A stretch of 5,498 nucleotides of DNA, taken from the NCBI GenBank assembly GCA_023134955.1, contig JAGLUC010000249.1, forward strand, positions 1 to 5,498, given 5' to 3'. A program made the position numbers and the translations under genes. The notes under the pieces are model-generated. The model had not been told where the DNA came from and searched no databases. It worked only from the letters and a program-made list of their open reading frames with translations. The DNA comes from Methylococcales bacterium. Lineage in GTDB: Bacteria; Pseudomonadota; Gammaproteobacteria; Methylococcales; Methylomonadaceae. Shown piece after piece: positions 1 to 5,477 of this stretch; the first letter of the stretch is position 1, and each line of letters starts with the position of its first letter.

Positions 1-1
1 C

Positions 2-18
2 ACGCCCATGCTGGGCGT
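2..18. repeat. Perfect GC-rich hairpin at window edge, possible end of a larger repeat
   Basis: ACGCCCA at 2-8 pairs with TGGGCGT at 12-18 around a TGC loop, giving a perfect 7-bp stem. The next stretch, to about 75, is richer in GC than what follows and includes CTACG-CTTCG-CTACG at about 42-56. The change in composition near position 75 suggests the edge of a dispersed repeat or mobile element that continues left of the window. No T-run follows on either strand, so a terminator is unlikely. The element type cannot be named from this fragment. Confidence 0.4.
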
Positions 19-207
19 ACACAAATCGTTCAAGTTTGACCTACGCTTCGCTACGGCAACTTAACCCAAACGTTATTTTATGTAATAAATAATTCTTCGG
101 TGAATAACTGCTGTAGGTGTGGGTTCAATCTTTCGATGATTGGTTTATATTGCTAATTTTCAGCTATCAAGTAGGGATTAGAGTTTCACAGTGTTTGGTA
201 AATGGTA

Positions 208-222
208 TGTGACAACCGTGAC
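208..222 (+). repeat. Paired GTGAC site (outer copy 1)
   Basis: Two GTGAC pentamers at 209-213 and 218-222 sit in TGTGACAACCGTGA (208-221). The same 14-mer with one difference (TGTGACAGCCGTGA) occurs on the opposite strand at 419-432, so the two copies form a wide inverted pair flanking the central array at 302-345. This looks like a protein-binding site repeated three times in a gene-free stretch. The binding protein is unknown. Confidence 0.45.
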
Positions 223-301
223 TGCTCTAAATATTGGTGTATATCAATATATTATGTTTTTCATATTGTTTCATAATTATTATTTCTAACGTGTAGACAT
301 C

Positions 302-345
302 GTGACGACGAGTGACACTAGTCACGGCGTGTCACGTGCTGTCAC
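302..345. promoter_or_regulatory. Helically phased array of five GTGAC/GTCAC pentamers (operator-like)
   Basis: GTGAC occurs at 302-306 and 312-316, and its complement GTCAC at 321-325, 331-335 and 341-345. The starts are spaced 10, 9, 10 and 10 bp, close to one DNA turn, so all five would face the same side of the helix. The second and third form a dyad, GTGA-N6-TCAC (312-325), which matches 8 of the 10 conserved positions of the Enterobacteria CRP site. The direct repetition on either side is not typical of a lone CRP site. The array lies 116 bp past the stop codon of the XRE-type gene (461-994) and no gene starts near it in the window. It could be an operator for a leftward gene outside the window, a cooperative binding platform, or part of an iteron-like origin remnant. 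Confidence 0.45.
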
Positions 346-418
346 TATCATATTGCTTTCAGTAAGTTCTATTTAAATTATTTTAACCACATGAATTTTA
401 AGTATAAATTGTGTTTTA

Positions 419-432
419 TCACGGCTGTCACA
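419..432 (-). repeat. Paired GTGAC site (outer copy 2, inverted)
   Basis: Read on the minus strand this is TGTGACAGCCGTGA, matching 13 of 14 bases of the site at 208-221 in opposite orientation. It lies just past the stop codon of the XRE-type gene at 461. No T-run accompanies it, so it is better read as a binding-site copy than as a terminator. Confidence 0.4.
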
Positions 433-460
433 GTTGTGTAATGATTTACTGGTCTTTAGT

Positions 461-994
461 TTATAAGCTCAAGTGTTGTTCAACGTATGAGCTTATTGAT
501 TTTTGCCCTTGAATATCTTCTTTGTTTAAAAGTTCTTTTTCTTGTAATTTACAGGTAAGAAGATAGTTTTTGGCTAAAAGCCCAATAACTTCGGTTTTAT
601 CTGTTTCTATTTCACCCTCTTTAAAAAAATCATTCATAAAATCGGTTGAATATGACTTTTGGCTGATAGCTTCAATTTTTAGATCATTCTCAAGAATCCC
701 AGTAGTTAGAAGTTTTTGTTCATCGTGAGAGATTGAAGATGAAACCTGAAGATTATCAATAATGCTTAATTCATCTAATGAGTGATGAGATGGAGTCATT
801 TCAAATGTATAGCCCAAGTTACTACAGTAATCTTGTAGAGTTTGGAGTTCTTCTTCGGTAAAAGATCCTTTATCTGTCTCAAATAAGGATAGGTAGGTTC
901 TTTGTATGCCTGTTTCTTTGGCTACAGTTAATTGAGATATGCCTAATTCTTTTCTTGCTGTTTTGAACTGAGCACCTGTTAATATTGGCATCAT
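461..994 (-). CDS. XRE/Cro-type helix-turn-helix protein, function unknown
   Basis: This encodes a 177-residue protein if translation starts at 994. Residues about 7-66 form an XRE-type DNA-binding fold: the scaffold and recognition helices fall around ISQLTVAKETGIQRTYLSLFE, followed by the EELQTLQDYCSNLGYTFE segment that usually closes such domains. The remaining ~110 residues are acidic and mostly helical, with no motif I recognise and no membrane segment or signal peptide. A start at 994 is preferred over an in-frame TTG at 1048, because the XRE domain begins just after it and an AGG lies 7 bases upstream; the next ATG at 991 is equally possible. It sits on the 3' side of tRNA-Arg, a usual place for integrated DNA, so it may be island cargo such as a regulator of a lost or neighbouring system. 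No toxin or antitoxin partner is visible in the window. Real gene: likely. Specific role: unknown. Confidence 0.72.
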   Translation of the reverse strand: MMPILTGAQFKTARKELGISQLTVAKETGIQRTYLSLFETDKGSFTEEELQTLQDYCSNLGYTFEMTPSHHSLDELSIIDNLQVSSSISHDEQKLLTTGILENDLKIEAISQKSYSTDFMNDFFKEGEIETDKTEVIGLLAKNYLLTCKLQEKELLNKEDIQGQKSISSYVEQHLSL

Positions 995-1029
995 ATGAAT
1001 GCCTATTTGCTTGCTAATAAAAGTAATAG

Positions 1030-1047
1030 GGTTGCATATAGGTTGCA
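1030..1047 (-). promoter_or_regulatory. Candidate operator: tandem TGCAACC boxes upstream of the XRE-type gene
   Basis: On the minus strand TGCAACC occurs twice, 11 bp apart, ending about 36 bases before the chosen start at 994. XRE-type regulators often repress their own promoter through short repeated sites, so this is a reasonable autoregulation candidate. I could not find convincing -35 and -10 boxes alongside it. If the TTG at 1048 were the true start, this stretch would be coding instead. Confidence 0.25.
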
Positions 1048-1129
1048 ATAAGACAATGGATGAAAATTAATGTGTTGTTGGCTGTGAAGTGTTTGTGGCT
1101 TAACTATTTGATTTTAATTGAAATTATTA

Positions 1130-1206
<77 letters not shown>

Positions 1207-1297
1207 AACACTATTATTTTATCATAAGGTGGTTGATTTATCTTTTCTGTTTTCTGATGTCTTCTCGCTGTAGCAATGCGTGATTATTGGTTAAACT

Positions 1298-1315
1298 TAT
1301 GCCTATCCTATGCCT
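1298..1315 (+). repeat. Tandem TATGCCT repeat with 11-bp period
   Basis: TATGCCT occurs at 1298-1304 and again at 1309-1315, in the non-coding gap between the end of flgN and tRNA-Arg. It lies roughly 90-110 bases upstream of the tRNA 5' end, so it could be an upstream activator site for the tRNA or simply a chance repeat. The rest of the 1207-1343 gap shows no clear terminator for flgN. Confidence 0.2.
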
Positions 1316-1343
1316 GGAAATTAAGAGTTTTTATCAATATGCT

Positions 1344-1838
1344 TTATACAGAAAATAAGTTATGAGATAACTTTTCGTTATATGCAGAACCATCAGGGCC
1401 ATATGTTGATGGTTGTTCTGATTTTCCCTTTAAAATATTCAGGGTACGCTGGTTGTGTTGAGCTAGTAAATTAATACTGGCACCGTTTTTTTCATTGAGT
1501 AAAAGACATTTTTTTGAAACAGATAGAATTTCATCCCATAAGTCAGATGAAGCTGTTGTATCAAGAGCTGTTTTTTCAGCTTTTTTAAAATACTCAGCAA
1601 CACCTTCAGAGCTCATTTGTAATTTTTCAGTTGCTAAAACCTGAGTGAATTGTTTTGAAAATTGATTGAGCTGAGAAACTATTTCTTTTTTGCTGTTAAC
1701 TATTTTTGTTATAGAAGAGGAGTCTGCATTGTTTTTTAGATTACTGGCTTCTTTTGTTAATAGAGCCAATAATTTCGAACTTAAGTCTAATCCATTTTTC
1801 AGTAGCTTCTCGGTGATAGGATATGTTTTGTCTATCAT
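1344..1838 (-). CDS. flgN: FlgN-type flagellar export chaperone
   Basis: This encodes a 164-residue cytoplasmic protein, close to the usual 140-160 of FlgN. In the known family, FlgN binds the hook-filament junction proteins FlgK and FlgL and escorts them to the flagellar type III export gate. The sequence is nearly all helical, with Leu/Lys/Ser-rich heptad-like stretches at about 10-70 and 80-138, and no signal peptide or membrane segment. The C-terminal end carries RTLNILKGK (131-139) and TYGPDG (145-150), the tail pattern I recognise for gammaproteobacterial FlgN. The start at 1838 lies 9 bases past the flgM stop and has no strong Shine-Dalgarno, which suggests translational coupling to flgM. 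Sequence in this family diverges fast, so the call rests on the tail motif, the size and the flgM neighbour together. Confidence 0.88.
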   Translation of the reverse strand: MIDKTYPITEKLLKNGLDLSSKLLALLTKEASNLKNNADSSSITKIVNSKKEIVSQLNQFSKQFTQVLATEKLQMSSEGVAEYFKKAEKTALDTTASSDLWDEILSVSKKCLLLNEKNGASINLLAQHNQRTLNILKGKSEQPSTYGPDGSAYNEKLSHNLFSV

Positions 1839-1847
1839 AGCGATATT

Positions 1848-2144
1848 TTAAGTATTGCTAAATTGCTTTTGTTCTATTTGAGTCATTTTTGCGGCAATTT
1901 TTTCGATATTGATAGGATACTCACCGTCTGCTAATGCTTGCTTGATTGAGGAGACACGATCAGTATCAATTGAGCGTGCCAAACCAGTAGAATCAAATGT
2001 TTTGGTTATTTCTTTGGCAATAGTGGTAAACGCAACATTATCCTTTGATACTGGTATTTCAGGGTGATTGGCATTATTTGTTGCTTCAGATTTTTGTGAC
2101 AAATTTGTGGCATGTGATTTGTCTGTTAATGGTTGAATATTCAT
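1848..2144 (-). CDS. flgM: FlgM, anti-sigma-28 factor
   Basis: This encodes a 98-residue protein, the normal FlgM size. FlgM binds the flagellar sigma factor FliA (sigma-28) and blocks late flagellar genes. It is exported through the completed hook-basal body, which releases FliA. The N-terminal half (1-40) is polar, rich in Ser, Asn, Thr and Lys, and low in complexity, as expected for the disordered export part. The C-terminal half holds the sigma-binding helices: RVSSIKQALADGEYPI at 63-78 and then EKIAAKM at 81-87, matching the family pattern of R-V-x2-I/L-x2-A-I/L-x-D-G-x-Y-x-I followed by K-I-A. A GTGGAA purine stretch lies about 5-10 bases before the start at 2144. A sigma-28-like promoter lies just upstream and would close the familiar feedback loop. 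flgN follows 9 bases downstream in the same operon. Confidence 0.96.
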   Translation of the reverse strand: MNIQPLTDKSHATNLSQKSEATNNANHPEIPVSKDNVAFTTIAKEITKTFDSTGLARSIDTDRVSSIKQALADGEYPINIEKIAAKMTQIEQKQFSNT

Positions 2145-2175
2145 AATATTTCCACGTTTCTTTTAATTAGTTGTA

Positions 2176-2202
2176 TTAGCGACAGTTTGTTTAATTACTT
2201 AA
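2176..2202 (-). promoter_or_regulatory. Candidate sigma-28 (FliA) promoter for flgM-flgN
   Basis: On the minus strand TTAAGTAA (2202-2195), 11 bases, then GTCGCTAA (2183-2176) fit the enterobacterial FliA consensus TAAAGTTT-N11-GCCGATAA. The -10 box matches 6 of 8 bases, the -35 box 5 of 8, and the spacing is exact. Transcription would begin near 2168, giving a leader of about 25 bases before flgM. FliA-driven flgM is established in Salmonella; its use here is inferred from the match. Confidence 0.5.
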
Positions 2203-2220
2203 GTACTTATTTTATAAATT

Positions 2221-2922
2221 TTATAACATAATTTCAACTTGCCCTTGTTTTATAACAGTTGCTTGTATAATCTTTTGAGATGTTATATTTCTAATTCTTA
2301 TATTCTGGTTTTTAATACCATCCATCATAGCAATACCAGTGACGGTAATATTTAAATTTGGACTATTTACTTTAATGTAAACTTTTTCTCCTTTTTTTAT
2401 GAGCTTTGGTTCACGAAAATGTGATTTATTTATTACAGTCCCTATATTTAAGTTTCTACTGGCAAGTTTATTAATAATCGCTTGAGGGTTTGTTAAAAAT
2501 CCAGAGCGAAGCGTTGCAATGTTGTTTTTTTTTAATTGAACATGGTGACTGTTAATGACAGCACCCCGAGGAATAGCTTGGGTTAAAACAATAACATCTT
2601 TATATATAATAATGTTAGCAGAAGTGTAAATAGTCCATTTTTTTGTGCTGTTACACTTTACCCCGATGGAGTTTCTGCCTGCTTTTATTGATTCACTGTG
2701 GGTAAAAATCTCTAAAGGATTGGTACAGAGAGGAAGTTGTAGACGATTATCCAGGGCAGCTAATTGTAGCTTGTATTCAGTATCATGGGATAAATTAGCT
2801 AAAATATAACTACGTACAGCATCATGTATGGAATCAGTTGATTGAAATGATGCTGCTAGTAGCATGTGCTGGCTGTAGCTAAATAATAATAAGCTGATAA
2901 TAAGTGAGTTTATTTTGTTCAT
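2221..2922 (-). CDS. flgA: FlgA, periplasmic chaperone for flagellar P-ring assembly
   Basis: This encodes a 233-residue exported protein, the normal FlgA size. FlgA acts in the periplasm, helping FlgI subunits assemble into the P ring around the flagellar rod. A Sec signal peptide is visible: MNK, a hydrophobic core at about 5-23 and a likely cleavage site near the AAS at 23-25. The N-terminal domain carries Cys66 and Cys90, placed to form a disulfide as in relatives with the LPLC and GVKC patterns. The C-terminal half is a SAF-type domain, with AIPRGAVINSHHV at 116-128, LNIGTVI at 158-164, KKGEKVYI at 176-183 and a final G-x-N-I-R-I-R-N-x-T-S-x-K-I-I pattern near 203-219. Start 2922 is kept because the next methionine (residue 20) would remove the signal peptide, although no strong Shine-Dalgarno is seen. 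It lies 76 bp from flgM, which has its own candidate promoter, and a sigma-54-like promoter sits upstream of flgA. Confidence 0.95.
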   Translation of the reverse strand: MNKINSLIISLLLFSYSQHMLLAASFQSTDSIHDAVRSYILANLSHDTEYKLQLAALDNRLQLPLCTNPLEIFTHSESIKAGRNSIGVKCNSTKKWTIYTSANIIIYKDVIVLTQAIPRGAVINSHHVQLKKNNIATLRSGFLTNPQAIINKLASRNLNIGTVINKSHFREPKLIKKGEKVYIKVNSPNLNITVTGIAMMDGIKNQNIRIRNITSQKIIQATVIKQGQVEIML

Positions 2923-2967
2923 TTCAATGCGCCAAATTTATGTCTTTATTAAACTGTAATTAAAATA

Positions 2968-2985
2968 ATGCATAAATCACGCCAA
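2968..2985 (-). promoter_or_regulatory. Candidate sigma-54 (RpoN) promoter for flgA
   Basis: On the minus strand TTGGCGTGATTTATGCAT has the obligatory GG and GC dinucleotides exactly 10 bases apart and matches TTGGC and TGCA of the sigma-54 consensus TTGGCACG-N4-TTGCA. Transcription would start near 2958, about 36 bases before flgA. Early flagellar genes, including flgA in Pseudomonas, are known to depend on RpoN with a FleQ/FlrA-type activator. No activator site was identified. Confidence 0.6.
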
Positions 2986-3102
2986 ATATTTTTTAAAGTA
3001 AAGGAAAACAAAGCCGTTATATTAAAGAACATGACTATGAACTTATTACAGGTTAACCTGAAATTTGGTTTTTGGGTTGATTAAACAAGCAATTTTACTT
3101 AG

Positions 3103-3316
3103 GAAGTGAGGCTTAATAGACTGTAAAAGTATTCGCTCCAGCTTCCCTCTTTAGCAAAGAGGGGGTGGGGAAGATTTAATTTCAAAAAACAAGCTATTAA
3201 ATATCAATAGCTTATTTTTTTAAAAAGCCCCCCTTTTTCAAAGAGGGAAGCTGGAGCGAATACTTTCACAGTCTCTTCAGACTTGCGCGAGTCAAGCGAA
3301 GTTGAAGCCTCACTTC
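3103..3316. repeat. Outer inverted repeat flanking the MITE-like element
   Basis: GAAGTGAGGCTT at 3103-3114 and AAGCCTCACTTC at 3305-3316 are perfect 12-base inverted arms lying outside the inner element at 3118-3274. If the inner element is taken out, the flanks make a longer hairpin: the 12-bp stem, a 3-base internal loop, then CTTC (3275-3278) pairing with GAAG (3298-3301), with the near-palindrome GACTTGCGCGAGTC at the tip (3280-3293). This suggests either one palindromic element inserted into another, or a single compound element of about 214 bp. Confidence 0.6.
3118..3274. mobile_element. MITE-like palindromic element, 157 bp, no coding capacity
   Basis: The terminal inverted repeats are 35 bases long (3118-3152 and 3240-3274) and differ at one position; each starts AGACTGT(A/G)AAAGTATTCG and ends CTTCCCTCTTT. 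The centre has a perfect 8-bp stem, AAGCTATT (3191-3198) with AATAGCTT (3206-3213), flanked by A-runs and T-runs, so the element can fold nearly end to end. There is no ORF, which fits a miniature element mobilised by a transposase encoded elsewhere. No clear target-site duplication was found. It sits between the divergent flgA and cheV promoters. The central hairpin with T-runs on both strands could also work as a weak bidirectional terminator insulating the two transcription units. Confidence 0.75.
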
Positions 3317-3337
3317 TAACAAATAACAATCAACCTA

Positions 3338-3371
3338 TGGTTTGTTAATGGCCATGTTAAAAAAATATTGT
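3338..3371 (+). promoter_or_regulatory. Weak promoter candidates upstream of cheV
   Basis: Two weak, overlapping possibilities lie here. A sigma-54-like TGG (3338-3340), 10 bases, then GC (3351-3352) has correct dinucleotide spacing but poor flanking matches. A sigma-70-like TTGTTA (3342-3347), 18 bases, then TATTGT (3366-3371) matches 4 of 6 at each box. Either would start transcription shortly before the cheV ribosome-binding site, AGGGGA at 3379-3384. The evidence does not choose between them. Confidence 0.25.
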
Positions 3372-3389
3372 ACTTATTAGGGGAATTGT

Positions 3390-4322
3390 ATGTCCGGTAT
3401 ATTAGAAGGTGTTGATAAGAGAACTCAGTTAGCAGGGCATAATCGATTTGAACTTTTATTATTTAAGTTGATTGGTCGTCAACGATTTGGCATTAATGTT
3501 TTTAAAGTTCAAGAGGTTATTCAATGCCCAGAATTAGCTCAAATTCCTAAATCTCACTCAGTTATATGTGGTGTTGCCCATTTACGAGGAAGAACAATCC
3601 CCGTGTTAGACCTTTCTATGGCAATAGGGAGAGCAGCATTGACCCGTGATTCTGATTGTCATGTAGTGGTGACTGAATATAATAGAGCTATACAAGGGTT
3701 TTTAGTGAGCTCGGTTGATAGAATTATTAATATAGGTTGGGATCAGGTTAAAGCACCACCCAGTGGGACTGGGAAAGAAAGTTATTTAACAGCGGTAACT
3801 GAAGTTGATAAAGAATTAATTGAAGTGATTGATGTTGAAAAAATCATGAAAGAAGTGATGGGGGGAGAGGATAATGCATCGGATGAAGCAATTGATTTTG
3901 AGGAGTCGGCTTCTGGTGGGCATGTATTAATTGTTGATGACTCAAGTGTTGCTAGAAATCAGGTGAAAAGAGTATGTTCCCAAATTGGAACGCAATGTAC
4001 TACCTTAAAGGATGGCCTGGAAGCTTGGGAACATCTAAGGAAATTAACTAGTGACGGTATTGATATTACAAAACATTATTCTATGATTATTTCAGATGTG
4101 GAAATGCCGAGAATGGATGGTTATACATTAACCAGAAAAATTAAAGCTGATCCGGAAATGAAAAATGTATATCTCGTTCTTCATACCTCTTTAAGTGGTG
4201 TATTTAATACCAGCATGGTGGAAAAAGTAGGGGCTAACAAGTTTCTGGCAAAATTTGATCCAGATAGTTTGGTTAAAACTATTCAACAGCGATTAAAAAC
4301 CTTGCATGAAGAGTCGTGTTAA
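3390..4322 (+). CDS. cheV: CheV, chemotaxis coupling protein with receiver domain
   Basis: This encodes a 310-residue cytoplasmic protein, the usual CheV length. The N-terminal CheW-like domain (about 15-155) links chemoreceptors to the kinase CheA, and the C-terminal receiver domain (about 177-305) can be phosphorylated by CheA to tune that link. CheW-like features include FGINVFKVQEVI at 33-44 and HLRGRTIPVLDL at 64-75. The receiver has the acidic pair Asp183-Asp184, phospho-acceptor Asp236 in SDVEMPRMDG, Thr266 and Lys288. Lys288 is followed by Phe rather than the common Pro, which is usual for CheV. An acidic linker (about 159-172) joins the domains. The start at 3390 has a strong AGGGGA 5 bases upstream. 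cheR follows after 75 bp on the same strand, probably as one transcript. All phosphorylation residues are intact. Confidence 0.97.
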   Translation: MSGILEGVDKRTQLAGHNRFELLLFKLIGRQRFGINVFKVQEVIQCPELAQIPKSHSVICGVAHLRGRTIPVLDLSMAIGRAALTRDSDCHVVVTEYNRAIQGFLVSSVDRIINIGWDQVKAPPSGTGKESYLTAVTEVDKELIEVIDVEKIMKEVMGGEDNASDEAIDFEESASGGHVLIVDDSSVARNQVKRVCSQIGTQCTTLKDGLEAWEHLRKLTSDGIDITKHYSMIISDVEMPRMDGYTLTRKIKADPEMKNVYLVLHTSLSGVFNTSMVEKVGANKFLAKFDPDSLVKTIQQRLKTLHEESC

Positions 4323-4397
4323 TGCAAGAAAGAGTGAGAATGGGCTACTTAGTATGTTATCTTAAGGCGTTGATCAAGAGGAATAGAGAGTATTACC

Positions 4398-5276
4398 ATG
4401 CTAAGTGAAAAACGGGGGGCTGGTGGTAAAGGCGTGCAGAATAAAGAAATGGAAGCCAATGAATACAAAATGATTCAGAGTTTTTTAAGCCAGTCTTGCG
4501 GTATTGTATTAGGTGATAGTAAGCAGTATTTAGTTAAAAATAGACTAGCTGGTTTATTGCAGACATTTGATTTAGCATCGTTTGCTGAGTTAGCAGTTGC
4601 CCTGCAAGCCAAGAGTGCTGCATATACGAAGATTAAAAATGCAGTTGTTGATGCTATGACAACTAATGAAACTTTTTGGTTTCGTGATGATATGCAATTT
4701 TCAGAATTAAAAGACAGAGTTTTTCCGGAAATTTTTGAGAAAAAACTAGGTACAATTAAAGTTTGGTCTGCTGCCTGTTCCTCTGGGCAAGAACCATACA
4801 CTATTAGCATGTGCGCAGAAGATGCGAATAAAAAAATGGGGCAAACCCGTAATGTACAAATTATTGGGACAGATATTTCAGAAACTATTTTGCTAGAAGC
4901 AAAAGATGCTGTTTACACGGAAATGGCTTTAGCCCGTGGGTTAGATTCGGAGACTAAAAAACGATTTTTTCAGAAAACCCATGGTGGATATAAACTTAAT
5001 AATGAAATTACTCGTAAAGTAAGGTTTCAACAATTTAACCTGCTTAAACCGTTTTCTGTTTTGGGACGGTTTGATATTATTTTTTGTCGGAATGTTTTAA
5101 TCTATTTTTCAGATGAAGTGAAGCGAGATATTCTTTCAAGAATGGAAAGTTCTTTAGAGCCAGGAGGCTATATCTTTTTAAGCAGTACCGAATCAATGCC
5201 TGTAAGTGTTAAAGGATTGGAGGCTGTCAGAGGAAGACGAGTTCATTATTTTAAAAAAAGGCTATGTCACCGTTAA
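4398..5276 (+). CDS. cheR: CheR, chemoreceptor glutamate methyltransferase
   Basis: This encodes a 292-residue cytoplasmic enzyme that transfers methyl groups from S-adenosylmethionine to glutamates on chemoreceptors, giving adaptation together with CheB. A short helical N-terminal domain (about 20-85) precedes the catalytic domain. Visible motifs are TTNETFWFRD (88-97), the cofactor-binding WSAACSSGQEPYTISM (123-138), GTDIS (157-161), FDIIFCRNVLIYFS (225-238) and LEPGGYIFLSSTES (253-266). No C-terminal VxYR-type tail or TPR extension is present. The start is uncertain: 4398 has only a GAGAG purine stretch, and the first 17 residues are Gly/Lys-rich and unlike the family, so an in-frame ATG at 4449 giving 275 residues (the size of Pseudomonas CheR) is possible. 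It follows cheV by 75 bp. The window ends before any flgB-type gene, which often comes next in related loci. Confidence 0.96.
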   Translation: MLSEKRGAGGKGVQNKEMEANEYKMIQSFLSQSCGIVLGDSKQYLVKNRLAGLLQTFDLASFAELAVALQAKSAAYTKIKNAVVDAMTTNETFWFRDDMQFSELKDRVFPEIFEKKLGTIKVWSAACSSGQEPYTISMCAEDANKKMGQTRNVQIIGTDISETILLEAKDAVYTEMALARGLDSETKKRFFQKTHGGYKLNNEITRKVRFQQFNLLKPFSVLGRFDIIFCRNVLIYFSDEVKRDILSRMESSLEPGGYIFLSSTESMPVSVKGLEAVRGRRVHYFKKRLCHR

Positions 5277-5309
5277 GTGTGGAATTTTTTAAATGCTTTG
5301 ATCGTTCTT

Positions 5310-5475
5310 AAGCCCTCCCTTGCAGGGGAGGGAGGTAGACCAACGCATGGAGCGGTTGCCGAGGAGAAATAAAACAATTCTCTTTTTCAAAATTCTTTTT
5401 TTGATTAATATCAAAAAGAAAAAAGAGTTTAATTCAAAATCTCCTCACCCAACCCTCCCCAGCAAGGGAGGGCTT
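5310..5475. mobile_element. Second MITE-like palindromic element, 166 bp, downstream of cheR
   Basis: AAGCCCTCCCTTGCAGGGG begins a 23-base inverted repeat, with arms at 5310-5332 and 5453-5475 and one mismatch. The centre near 5396-5419 is an A/T palindrome around GAT-TAAT-ATC. There is no ORF. The architecture parallels the element at 3118-3274: a GC-rich end hairpin, then a GGG(T)G-(A)GGAGATTT-like segment, then an AT-rich palindromic core. The left arm carries about 22 extra bases (roughly 5332-5353) absent from the right arm, so this copy has been altered. Confidence 0.65.
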
Positions 5476-5477
5476 TT
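5453..5477 (+). terminator. Candidate rho-independent terminator for cheV-cheR
   Basis: CCCTCCC (5453-5459) pairs with GGGAGGG (5466-5472) around a 6-base loop and is followed by CTTTT, a short terminator-like tail. It is the right end of the MITE-like repeat, about 180 bases past the cheR stop, and nothing better is seen closer to the gene. The T-run is short, so efficiency is uncertain. Confidence 0.4.

Noticed and set aside
1..75. End of a group II intron or a named IS
   Set aside because: The GC-rich hairpin brings such elements to mind, but the fragment has no diagnostic domain V, transposase coding or known terminal sequence I can confirm.
231..250. ATATTG / CAATAT inverted repeat as an operator or terminator
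   Set aside because: Six A/T-rich base pairs in AT-rich DNA with no T-run and no adjacent gene; expected by chance.
200..435. CRISPR array in the GTGAC repeat region
   Set aside because: The repeats are 5-14 bases, occur in both orientations and have 4-5 base spacers in the centre; there are no 24-40 base repeats with unique spacers and no cas genes.
391..441. 16-codon plus-strand ORF ending near 441, with a hydrophobic tail
   Set aside because: Too short, no ribosome-binding site, and it overlaps the outer GTGAC repeat copy; chance is the simplest explanation.
995..1048. Upstream TTG start extending the XRE-type protein by 18 residues
   Set aside because: TTG is a rare start, the extension is unlike XRE N-termini, and the double ATG at 994/991 has an AGG at good spacing right before the domain.
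4475..4810. 111-codon open frame on the minus strand
   Set aside because: It lies wholly inside cheR, which has unmistakable catalytic motifs in the other direction; the antisense translation has no recognisable domain or start context.
5313..5332. Left-end hairpin of the second palindrome as the cheR terminator
   Set aside because: A strong GC stem, but it is followed by AGGTAG with no T-run; the right-end copy with CTTTT is the better candidate.
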